The notes under the pieces: generated by a model
What the model was told of the DNA's origin: nothing
The model's database searches: none
Seen by the model: only the letters and a program-made list of their open reading frames with translations
Position numbers and translations under genes: made by a program
Assembly (NCBI GenBank): GCA_011050175.1
Contig: DRGF01000048.1
Location: forward strand, 1-10,473
Origin: Thermococcus sp.
Lineage (GTDB): Archaea > Methanobacteriota_B > Thermococci > Thermococcales > Thermococcaceae
DNA length: 10,473 nucleotides
Direction: 5' to 3'
Shown here: piece after piece, positions 1-5,419 of the stretch
Numbering within the stretch: position 1 is the stretch's first letter
Layout: the number at the start of each line of letters is the position of its first letter

Positions 1-62
1 GAATCCCCTTTTATCTCCAATTTTATCGATTTTGAACGATAAACAGTTCTGCAAACGGGAAA
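1..62. other. AT-rich gene-free edge with a 7-base inverted repeat
   Basis: No coding region is supported here. TTTATCG at 22-28 and CGATAAA at 37-43 form a perfect inverted repeat around an 8-base spacer. The stretch TTTATCGATTTT at 22-33 recurs exactly at 3114-3125, in the promoter region of the phosphate permease. It could be a promoter element or protein-binding site for a gene left of the window, or part of the trailer of the minus-strand gene ending at 63. Function is unknown. Confidence 0.4.
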
Positions 63-76
63 CTAATACAGTTCCC
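57..76 (-). terminator. Stop-straddling hairpin after the small membrane protein gene
   Basis: Read on the minus strand, GGGAACT (76-70) pairs with AGTTTCCC (64-57), giving 7 base pairs with one bulged A and a 5-base loop at 69-65. The TAG stop at 65-63 sits at the junction of loop and 3' arm. No strong T run follows at once. The hairpin is visible in the sequence; a role in termination or transcript stability is inferred. Confidence 0.35.
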
Positions 77-245
77 CAGTTTTTTCTAGCTCTTCAAGTT
101 CTTCCTCGAGCTCCCGCTTTTTCCTCTCGGCATACTTCGTCATCCAATCAAAGATAAACCACGCCACCAGAAAGAGAACAGCTATCCCCACAAGGCCAAA
201 CAAAATCTGGGAGTCCGTTGGGACGGTTCGAGGGATGTAAGCCAT
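63..245 (-). CDS. Small one-helix membrane protein with charged coiled-coil tail
   Basis: I do not recognise a named family. The 60-residue product has a short polar N-terminus, one strongly hydrophobic segment at about residues 14-34 ([19 protein letters not shown]), and a tail of alternating Lys/Arg and Glu ending in repeated ELEE units. The tail should form a short helix or coiled coil on one side of the membrane. ATG at 245 is chosen because GGTGGG lies at 253-248, a good binding-site distance. A GTG at 275 in the same frame would add ten residues but lacks such a site. The gene diverges from the NAC gene, with TATA-like sequences for both in the short gap. Single-helix proteins like this often act as small partners of membrane complexes, but nothing here identifies one. 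Confidence 0.7.
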   Translation of the reverse strand: MAYIPRTVPTDSQILFGLVGIAVLFLVAWFIFDWMTKYAERKKRELEEELEELEKTGELY

Positions 246-274
246 GTTCCCACCGAATATAATCTGAGAGAGCA

Positions 275-284
275 CCTAAAAACT
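275..284 (-). promoter_or_regulatory. Weak TATA-like element for the small membrane protein gene
   Basis: On the minus strand the segment reads AAGTTTTTAG. It lies about 30-40 bases ahead of the ATG at 245, so a start site near 255 would leave a very short leader that still contains the GGTGGG site. The position fits an archaeal TATA box, but the match is modest. Confidence 0.3.
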
Positions 285-293
285 TTGCCAACC

Positions 294-302
294 TTTTTAA
301 AA
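294..302 (+). promoter_or_regulatory. TATA box of the NAC gene
   Basis: TTTTTAAAA is a good Thermococcales-type TATA box. Transcription would begin near 320, leaving about 12 leader bases with the GGTGG site at 323-327 just before the ATG at 333. This placement argues against an upstream TTG at 285, which would lie ahead of the promoter. Confidence 0.55.
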
Positions 303-332
303 TCCGAGGAGAACTCTCCACAGGTGGTAGAG

Positions 333-668
333 ATGATGGGAATGAACCCAAGGCAGATGAAGAAGCTCATGCGCCAGATGGGCATCAAGATGGAGGAGCT
401 TGAGGGCGTTGAAGAAGTCATAATCAGGATGGAGAACAAGGAGATAGTTCTCAAGGAGCCGATCATTACTGTAATAACCGCACAGGGCGAGAAGAGCTAC
501 CAGATCGTCCCTGGAAGCGAGGAGGTCAGGGCCATCGTGAAGGTCTCCGAGGAGGACATCAAGCTCGTCATGGAGCAGGCGGGCGTTGACTACGAGACGG
601 CAAAGAAGGCACTTGAGGAGGCAAACGGCGACCTCGCGGAGGCCATTCTCAAGCTCACCGAGAGCTGA
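333..668 (+). CDS. nac: Archaeal nascent polypeptide-associated complex protein
   Basis: The 111-residue product is the archaeal homologue of eukaryotic alpha-NAC, a ribosome-associated factor that binds emerging nascent chains; in archaea it acts as a homodimer. It opens with the family's [17 protein letters not shown] stretch. The NAC beta-barrel domain follows at roughly residues 15-65, with strands around [17 protein letters not shown] and the [10 protein letters not shown] turn. The C-terminus from about residue 72 is a UBA-like three-helix domain ([20 protein letters not shown], then [14 protein letters not shown]). ATG 333 is preferred: GGTGG stands at 323-327 and the TATA box at 294-302. 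The full length and both domains look intact. The gene stands alone, 178 bases ahead of the HflX gene, and ends in a hairpin that includes its stop codon. Confidence 0.93.
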   Translation: MMGMNPRQMKKLMRQMGIKMEELEGVEEVIIRMENKEIVLKEPIITVITAQGEKSYQIVPGSEEVRAIVKVSEEDIKLVMEQAGVDYETAKKALEEANGDLAEAILKLTES

Positions 669-690
669 GAAACTTTCCTTTATCCAGACA
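646..690 (+). terminator. Stop-straddling hairpin and pyrimidine tract after NAC gene
   Basis: GCTC with flanking A (652-656) pairs with GAGCT (662-666). The stem continues across a bulged A651 as CTC (648-650) with GAG (667-669), plus two T-A pairs (647-670 and 646-671). The loop is 657-661 and the TGA stop is 666-668. A pyrimidine-rich trailer beginning CTTTCC at 673 follows. Archaeal termination depends mainly on U-rich tracts, so the trailer is the more likely active part. Confidence 0.45.
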
Positions 691-753
691 AAGCAGAAGG
701 ATAACCCACTTATCCATACTCTTTTTCAGAGCCATTTATAACCTTCACGGGCG

Positions 754-761
754 ATATAAAA
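754..761 (+). promoter_or_regulatory. Candidate TATA box of the HflX gene
   Basis: ATATAAAA is the best of several TATA-like sites between the NAC and HflX genes. Others are TTTATAA near 735, TTATAAG near 770 and ATATAAAC near 818. From 754 the start site would fall near 780, giving a leader of about 65 bases. The site near 818 would instead give an almost leaderless transcript. The sequence alone does not decide which is used. Confidence 0.35.
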
Positions 762-846
762 CCACCCATTATAAGAAACGCGGCAAGACGGGTCTCGATA
801 ATCATTGTTCCAAAAGGATATAAACGGATAAAATGAGGCTATGTTG

Positions 847-2133
847 ATGAGGGCCATAGGCGTCATAAGGAAATCACGCAGGGACAGGATTAGCCGCGAG
901 GAGTTCGAGGAGCTTCTGAGGAGTGCTGGATATGAGGTAGTGGCGATACTCGAACAGAACAGGGACGAGCACCCGAAGTACAACATAGGAAAGGGGAAGC
1001 TGGAGGAGCTTAAAGAGCTGGTTCAGGAGCTGGAGCCGGAGAGGGTTGTGTTCGCCAACAAGCTCAGTCCGAGCCAGGCGTACAACCTCTGGAAGGAGCT
1101 GAAGGTTGAAATCATCGACAAGTGGCAGCTTGTTCTTGAGATATTCGAGAGGAGGGCGCACTCGAAGGAGGCCAAGCTCCAGGTTGAACTCGCCTCGCTT
1201 CAGTACGAGGTTCCCCTCGTGAAGGAAGCCATAAGGCGGATAAAACTCGGCGATAGGGCAGGTTTCAAGGGCATGGGTGAATACCAGACCCAGCAGTACC
1301 TCAAGCACATCAGGTACAGGATGGGCAAGATAAGGAAGGAGCTGGAGAGAGTTAAGGCCGATAGAGAAGTGAAGCGGAAGCGCCGTGAGGAGGTCGGCTT
1401 CATACTCATCGCCCTCGCAGGCTATACCAACGCCGGGAAGTCCACTCTGCTCAACGCCCTCGCAGGGGAGGACATAGAGGCAAGAAACCAGATGTTTACC
1501 ACGCTGGACACGACGACGAGGCGCTTCAAACTCGGCGGAAAGAGGGTTCTCGTCACAGATACCGTTGGCTTCATCGACGGCCTGCCGCCATTCATAGTCG
1601 AGGCGTTCCACTCCACCCTCGAGGAGATAGTGAAGGCCGATATAGTCCTCCTCGTCCTCGACGCCAGCGAGCCCTGGGGTGAAATAAGGAGGAAATTCCT
1701 GGCCTCTCTAAACGTTCTCAGGGAGCTGAAAGCCCTCGATAAGCCGATGATAGTTGTGCTGAACAAGAGGGACCTGACGAGCGAGGAAGACGTCCGCGAC
1801 AAGGCAGAGAAGATAAGACAAATAACGGAAGAGCGCGGAATAAACGTGTCAAGGATAGTCTCCATATCCGCAAAGCTGGGGGAGCTTGGGGAGCTCTACA
1901 GTGCACTTGAGGACACCGTGCTGACCCTGCCGAAGTACGGCGCCTTTGAGATAACCGTGGAAGAGCCCGAGAAGGTGCCGCAGGTAATGGCCCTAATAAA
2001 TGCAATCGGTGAGGTTCTGGACGTCGAGTACGGGGAAGAGACAAGGATAGAAGCGTACGTCCAGACGGGGATGATAAAGGAGCTGACGAGGCTTGGCGTT
2101 GGGATAAAGCGGCTAAACCAGTCCGACCAGTGA
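847..2133 (+). CDS. hflX: HflX-type ribosome-associated GTPase
   Basis: The 428-residue protein is a TRAFAC-class GTPase of the HflX family, which binds the large ribosomal subunit and in bacteria splits stalled ribosomes. The N-terminal HflX domain covers about residues 1-185, with the glycine-rich region RAGFKGMGEYQTQQ near 137-150 and a charged helical linker at 155-182. The G domain follows: G1 GYTNAGKST at 192-200 (Lys198 in the P-loop), G2 TTLDTTTR at 218-225, G3 DTVGF at 238-242, G4 NKRD at 306-309 and G5 SAK at 341-343. About 80 further residues form the C-terminal domain. All key residues are present. ATG 847 is preferred to the in-frame ATG at 841 because TGAGG at 834-838 is 8 bases from 847 but only 2 from 841. 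The 3' end overlaps the convergent permease gene by 21 bases. Confidence 0.92.
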   Translation: MRAIGVIRKSRRDRISREEFEELLRSAGYEVVAILEQNRDEHPKYNIGKGKLEELKELVQELEPERVVFANKLSPSQAYNLWKELKVEIIDKWQLVLEIFERRAHSKEAKLQVELASLQYEVPLVKEAIRRIKLGDRAGFKGMGEYQTQQYLKHIRYRMGKIRKELERVKADREVKRKRREEVGFILIALAGYTNAGKSTLLNALAGEDIEARNQMFTTLDTTTRRFKLGGKRVLVTDTVGFIDGLPPFIVEAFHSTLEEIVKADIVLLVLDASEPWGEIRRKFLASLNVLRELKALDKPMIVVLNKRDLTSEEDVRDKAEKIRQITEERGINVSRIVSISAKLGELGELYSALEDTVLTLPKYGAFEITVEEPEKVPQVMALINAIGEVLDVEYGEETRIEAYVQTGMIKELTRLGVGIKRLNQSDQ

Positions 2134-3075
2134 GAAAGCCTTGAAGATTCCAAGGGAGATGAATATCGCAGTCAGTGGCGTCGCCACCCAGCCGAAGACG
2201 ATGTCCCTGATAACGGATTTTTCAACACCCCTGCCCGCGAGAAGGCCCACCCCGACCACGCCCCCCACTACGGACTGGCTGGAGCTTACGGGGAGGCCGA
2301 AAAAGTTGGCAAGGCTGACGGCGATGGCTGAGCCGAACTGGGCGGCAAAGGCCGAGACCGGGCCGAGGGCAGTTATCCTCTTCCCGACAGTGTGCATCAC
2401 CGCATAGCTGAACGTGAGGGCACCGAGGGAGAGAGCTATTGCCCCAAATATCCCTGCAACTTTGGGCTCCATGAACCCCGCACCGACGAGGGGCCCCGAG
2501 GCGTTGGCCACTTCGTTTGTCCCGAAGTTGAAGGCCATGTAAGAACCTCCGAGTATGGCGAGGGCCTTGTAAAGGGTCTCAATCGTTGAGACGCTTTTTA
2601 TGCTAGAGATGACTTTGGAGTAAAACTTGTACAGAACTATCGCCAGAACGCCGGAGAGTATGGGGGAAACCACCCACGCAGAGGCTATCTTGGCAAGAGT
2701 CCACCAGTTCACGGGGGCATCTGTGGCGAGACCCACCCCTATGACTCCGCCGACTATCGCCTGGGTCGTGGAGACAGGAAGCCCTCTGACGGTGGCTATC
2801 GTGACCCACACCCCGGCGGCGAGAAGCGCTATCACGGCCATCTCCATCGTGAGGTAACCCTCAGGCACAATTCCTTTCCCGACGGTCTTCATGACCTTGT
2901 ACCCCTTGAGGTAGGCCCCCATGAGGACAAAAATGGCTATGGTAAGGGTGGCCTGGCGGAAGCTCAGTATCCCCGCCCCAACCGCGGTGCCCATAGCGTT
3001 TGCGGAATCGTTGGAGCCTATGTTCCAAGCAATGTAAAACGCAACCGCAACAGCCGCCACCGCCAAGCCATCCAT
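2113..3075 (-). CDS. pitA: PiT-family inorganic phosphate transporter
   Basis: The 320-residue integral membrane protein belongs to the PHO4/PiT family, which imports phosphate driven by an ion gradient. The family's internal duplication is plain. GSNDSANA at residues 20-27 is mirrored by FGTNEVANA at 184-192, and GLPVSTTQAIVGG at 98-110 by GLPVSSSQSVVGG at 260-272. About ten hydrophobic segments cover most of the chain, with a short cytosolic linker near 150-168. It lacks the long central loop of bacterial and eukaryotic members, as is usual for compact archaeal forms. ATG 3075 is chosen because GGTGGT stands at 3085-3080; in-frame GTG codons at 3087 and 3084 overlap that site. No DUF47/PhoU-like partner gene is adjacent. 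It converges on the HflX gene and diverges from the por/vor cluster. Phosphate is the usual substrate, but the sequence cannot exclude a related anion. Confidence 0.9.
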   Translation of the reverse strand: MDGLAVAAVAVAFYIAWNIGSNDSANAMGTAVGAGILSFRQATLTIAIFVLMGAYLKGYKVMKTVGKGIVPEGYLTMEMAVIALLAAGVWVTIATVRGLPVSTTQAIVGGVIGVGLATDAPVNWWTLAKIASAWVVSPILSGVLAIVLYKFYSKVISSIKSVSTIETLYKALAILGGSYMAFNFGTNEVANASGPLVGAGFMEPKVAGIFGAIALSLGALTFSYAVMHTVGKRITALGPVSAFAAQFGSAIAVSLANFFGLPVSSSQSVVGGVVGVGLLAGRGVEKSVIRDIVFGWVATPLTAIFISLGIFKAFSLVGLV

Positions 3076-3085
3076 TTTAACCACC

Positions 3086-3103
3086 ACTATATAGACTATA
3101 TAT
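3086..3103 (-). promoter_or_regulatory. Tandem ACTATATA repeat, possible operator of the phosphate permease
   Basis: On the plus strand ACTATATAG (3086-3094) is followed directly by ACTATATAT (3095-3103); the CTATATAG core is itself a palindrome. It lies between the predicted TATA box (3121-3130) and the ribosome binding site, over the expected transcription start near 3100. A protein bound here would block initiation. It could also be a second TATA element giving a very short leader. The regulator is unknown. Confidence 0.35.
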
Positions 3104-3113
3104 TGGCCGTTAG

Positions 3114-3130
3114 TTTATCGATTTTAAAAA
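3114..3130 (-). promoter_or_regulatory. TATA box of the phosphate permease gene
   Basis: On the minus strand TTTTTAAAAT occupies 3130-3121, preceded by an A-rich stretch that could serve TFB binding. Initiation about 25 bases on, near 3100, leaves a leader of about 25 bases with GGTGGT. The adjoining bases 3114-3125 repeat the 12-mer found at 22-33. Confidence 0.45.
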
Positions 3131-3145
3131 TTTAGCGGACGAACT

Positions 3146-3155
3146 TTTTCGAAAA
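3146..3155. promoter_or_regulatory. Perfect 10-base palindrome in the divergent intergenic region
   Basis: TTTTCGAAAA reads the same on both strands. It lies upstream of both the permease and porG promoters. Small AT-rich palindromes of this kind can bind archaeal dimeric regulators, but one copy is weak evidence. Confidence 0.2.
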
Positions 3156-3242
3156 CCAATGAACTACTTTTGCCATTGACGAATGACAACGTTCATACCT
3201 ACCCAAAGGCACCCGCCGAAGTGGACTTAAGCCAATACCGAA

Positions 3243-3252
3243 ACTTAAATAA
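3243..3252 (+). promoter_or_regulatory. TATA box of the porG-vorDAB-porDAB cluster
   Basis: The segment reads ACTTAAATAA and is preceded by CGAA, a plausible TFB-recognition context. Initiation near 3272 leaves about 27 leader bases with the strong site GAGGAGG at 3284-3290, 8 bases before the porG ATG. No other good TATA candidate lies closer to porG. Confidence 0.5.
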
Positions 3253-3298
3253 ATGCATTGGATGAATAAACTTTGAAAAATTTGAGGAGGCAGAGAAG

Positions 3299-3856
3299 AT
3301 GATCGAGATTCGTTTTCACGGTAGGGGTGGACAGGGTGCAGTTACCGCTGCCAACATACTAGCCTCAGCCGCTTTCCTTGAGGGCAAGTACGTCCAGGCG
3401 TTCCCGTTCTTCGGTGTTGAGAGGCGTGGAGCGCCGGTTACGGCTTTCACCAGGATCGACGAGAAGCCGATAAGGATTAAGACCCAGATTTACGAGCCGG
3501 ACATCGTGGTCGTCCTCGACCCGAGCCTTCTCGACACCGTCGACGTTACCGCCGGTCTCAAGGACGACGGAATAGTCATCATCAACACAGAGAAGAGCAA
3601 GGAGGAAGTCCTTGAGAAGCTCAAGAAGAAGCCGGCCAAGCTCGCCCTCGTTGACGCCACCACCATAGCCCTTGACATCCTCGGACTGCCGATCACTAAC
3701 ACCTCAATCCTCGGTGCCGTCGCCAAGGCCACCGGTGTTGTCAGCCTTGAGCACGTTCAGAAGGCCATCCAGGAAGTCTTCTCCGGCTCCCTCGGAGAGA
3801 AGAACGCTAAGGCCGCAGAGGAAGCCTTCAACAAGACCGTCATCTACGAGCTCTGA
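3299..3856 (+). CDS. porG: Pyruvate/2-ketoisovalerate:ferredoxin oxidoreductase, shared gamma subunit
   Basis: The 185-residue gamma subunit is the structural and CoA-associated domain of the archaeal four-subunit 2-ketoacid:ferredoxin oxidoreductases. In P. furiosus the single gene product serves both pyruvate and 2-ketoisovalerate oxidoreductase. The family hallmark GRGGQG is at residues 8-13, followed by [10 protein letters not shown] at 38-47. Length matches the known Pyrococcus subunit. ATG 3299 has the window's strongest ribosome binding site, GAGGAGG at 3284-3290. It is first in the cluster and separated from vorD by about 40 bases of pyrimidine-rich sequence rather than being tightly coupled. 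That suits a subunit needed in the combined amount of two enzymes. No second gamma gene occurs in the window. Confidence 0.94.
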
Positions 3857-3860
3857 TCTT

Positions 3861-3876
3861 CTTTCCTTACCTTTAA
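3861..3876 (+). other. Pyrimidine-rich element ahead of vorD, shared with porD
   Basis: CTTTCC directly followed by TTACCTTTAA lies just after the porG stop. The same two blocks follow the vorB stop at 6357-6376 with four extra bases between them. It could be a weak terminator of porG (pyrimidine tract) or a TATA-like promoter element (CTTTAA). The distance to the vorD start (about 25 bases) would make a TATA role nearly leaderless, at odds with the visible binding site, so a terminator or duplication relic is more likely. Confidence 0.35.
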
Positions 3877-3898
3877 CCCGGACAAGGTGGTGATGAAG

Positions 3899-4216
3899 TT
3901 GAACACACTGTTTGGTGAAAAGAAGGAAGGGGCCGCTAAAATCGTCCTCAAGAGTGTTGACGAATACCCAGAGGCCCCAGTGAGCCTGGGGACAACTCTC
4001 AGCAACTTCACCGGAGACTGGAGGACTTTCATACCGGTATTCAACAAGGACAAGTGTGTCAAGTGCTACATCTGCTGGAAGTTCTGCCCGGAGCCGGCGA
4101 TATACATCCGCGAGGACGGCTACATAGGAGTTGATTACGACTACTGTAAGGGCTGTGGCATTTGTGCAAACGAGTGCCCGACCAAAGCAATAACCATGGA
4201 GAAAGAGGAGAAGTGA
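3899..4216 (+). CDS. vorD: 2-ketoisovalerate:ferredoxin oxidoreductase delta subunit (2[4Fe-4S])
   Basis: The 105-residue ferredoxin-like subunit carries two [4Fe-4S] clusters and passes electrons from the catalytic core to external ferredoxin. The cysteines are at 53, 56, 59 and 63 (CVKCYICWKFCP) and at 83, 86, 89 and 93 (CKGCGICANECP). Both motifs are complete, and the positions match PorD exactly. TTG 3899 is the likely start. GGTGGTG at 3886-3892 then sits 6 bases upstream, and the length becomes 105 residues, equal to PorD. ATG 3893 and GTG 3890 or 3887 in the same frame overlap that site. The ORF opens the first DAB module. Its TGA lies inside the GAGGTG site of vorA, implying coupled translation. 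Confidence 0.92.
   Translation: MNTLFGEKKEGAAKIVLKSVDEYPEAPVSLGTTLSNFTGDWRTFIPVFNKDKCVKCYICWKFCPEPAIYIREDGYIGVDYDYCKGCGICANECPTKAITMEKEEK
4136..4179 (+). repeat. High-identity tract shared with porD (6654-6697)
   Basis: The 44 bases encoding the second Fe-S motif match 6654-6697 at 42 positions. Both differences are third-base changes (GGC/GGA and GCA/GCG). The flanks diverge quickly. The tract may reflect gene conversion between tandem paralogues or strong constraint on the Fe-S motif with shared codon preference. Confidence 0.5.
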
Positions 4217-4226
4217 GGTGTTGGTT

Positions 4227-5414
4227 ATGGAGTACAAACCCATTAGGAAGGTCGTGAGCGGTAACTACGCGGCCGCTTACGCCGCCAAGCACGCCCGCGT
4301 TGAGGTCGTGGCGGCTTACCCAATCACCCCTCAGACCAGCATTATCGAGAAGATAGCCGAGTTCATAGCCAACGGTGAAGTTGAAAACCTTCAGTACGTT
4401 CCCGTTGAGAGCGAGCACTCGGCCATGGCCGCATGTATCGGAGCTTCCGCGGCCGGTGCCAGGGCATTCACCGCTACCTCGGCCCAGGGTCTCGCCCTGA
4501 TGCACGAGATGCTCCACTGGGCCGCCGGAGCAAGACTCCCGATAGTTATGGTTGATGTTAACCGTGCCATGGCTCCTCCCTGGAGCGTCTGGGACGACCA
4601 GACCGACAGCCTGGCACAGAGGGACACCGGCTGGCTCCAGTTCTACGCCGAGAACAACCAGGAAGTTTACGACGGCGTTCTGATGTCCTTCAAGATAGCC
4701 GAGACCGTCAACCTGCCCGCGATGGTCATTGAGAGCGCCTTCATACTGAGCCACACCTACGACGTCGTCGAGATGATCCCGCAGGAGCTCGTTGACGAGT
4801 TCCTCCCGCCGAGGAAGCCGCTCTACACCCTCACTGACTTCGACAACCCGATATCCGTGGGTGCCCTCGGAACTCCCGCCGACTACTACGAGTTCCGCTA
4901 CAAGATCGCCAAGGCCATGGAAGACGCCAAGAAGGTCATCCGCGAGGTCGGAAAGGAGTTCGGCGAGCGCTTTGGAAGGGACTACAGCCAGATGATCGAG
5001 CTCTACAGGACCGAGGACGCCGACTTCGTCTTCATGGGCATGGGCTCTCTCATGGGAACCGTCAAGCAGGCCGTTGACATCCTCCGCGAGGAGGGCTACA
5101 AGGTCGGCGCCGCCAAGGTCCGCTGGTTCAGGCCGTTCCCGAGCGAAGAGCTCTACGAGCTGGCGAAGAACGTTGAGGGAATTGCGGTCCTCGACAGGAA
5201 CTTCTCCTTCGGCCAGGAGGGCATACTCTTCAACGAGGCCAAGGGTGTACTCTACAACACCGATGCCCACCCGATCATGAAGAACTACATCGTCGGCCTC
5301 GGAGGCAGGGACTTCACGGTCGCTGACGTCAAGAAGATAGCCGAGAACATGAAGGCCATCATCGATAAGGGAGAACTTGATGTAGAGGTGGACTGGTACC
5401 ACCTTAAGAGGTGA
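4227..5414 (+). CDS. vorA: 2-ketoisovalerate:ferredoxin oxidoreductase alpha subunit
   Basis: The 395-residue alpha subunit holds part of the active site of 2-ketoisovalerate:ferredoxin oxidoreductase, which converts branched 2-keto acids from valine, leucine and isoleucine to acyl-CoA. The substrate/pyrimidine-binding motif YPITPQTS lies near residues 31-38, ESEHSA at 61-66 and [11 protein letters not shown] near 85-95. The region around 111-131, MAPPWSVWDDQTDS, differs clearly from the PorA counterpart [12 protein letters not shown] and probably contributes to substrate choice. It is followed by the invariant [18 protein letters not shown] 4227 is 6 bases after GAGGTG (4215-4220), which overlaps the vorD stop. 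Assignment to VOR rather than POR rests on position next to porG, as in P. furiosus, and on length. Confidence 0.88.
   Translation: MEYKPIRKVVSGNYAAAYAAKHARVEVVAAYPITPQTSIIEKIAEFIANGEVENLQYVPVESEHSAMAACIGASAAGARAFTATSAQGLALMHEMLHWAAGARLPIVMVDVNRAMAPPWSVWDDQTDSLAQRDTGWLQFYAENNQEVYDGVLMSFKIAETVNLPAMVIESAFILSHTYDVVEMIPQELVDEFLPPRKPLYTLTDFDNPISVGALGTPADYYEFRYKIAKAMEDAKKVIREVGKEFGERFGRDYSQMIELYRTEDADFVFMGMGSLMGTVKQAVDILREEGYKVGAAKVRWFRPFPSEELYELAKNVEGIAVLDRNFSFGQEGILFNEAKGVLYNTDAHPIMKNYIVGLGGRDFTVADVKKIAENMKAIIDKGELDVEVDWYHLKR
4623..4663 (+). repeat. 41-base tract identical to porA (7130-7170)
   Basis: All 41 bases, encoding [14 protein letters not shown] less the last base, are identical to porA 7130-7170, synonymous positions included. 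Sequence just upstream is much more divergent. See the matching entry in porA. Confidence 0.55.
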
Positions 5415-5419
5415 GAACT

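Noticed and set aside
285..332. N-terminal extension of NAC from TTG 285
   Set aside because: The extension contains the TATA box and no binding site precedes it; ATG 333 fits both promoter and family length.
726..986. Minus-strand frame across the NAC-HflX gap
   Set aside because: It runs into the HflX coding region, has no convincing binding site, and its hydrophobic look comes from antisense translation.
874..1611. Open frame antisense to the HflX gene
   Set aside because: The sense strand shows all five G motifs, and the antisense product has no family features.
3183..3230. 15-codon ATG frame upstream of porG, possible leader peptide
   Set aside because: It lies upstream of the likely porG TATA box, so it would not be in the transcript, and it has no binding site.
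3076..3298. Hidden gene or RNA in the permease-porG gap
   Set aside because: No frame with a binding site and no structured RNA signature was found; the content is explained by two divergent promoters and short repeats.
3890..3896. GTGATGA, a perfect C-box match for a C/D guide RNA
   Set aside because: No D box or C'/D' pair at suitable distances; the sequence is explained by the vorD binding site.
4059..5402. Long open frame antisense to vorA (447 codons)
   Set aside because: It lies fully opposite a clear family member, has no recognisable domain or binding site, and reflects the avoidance of certain codons in GC-rich genes.
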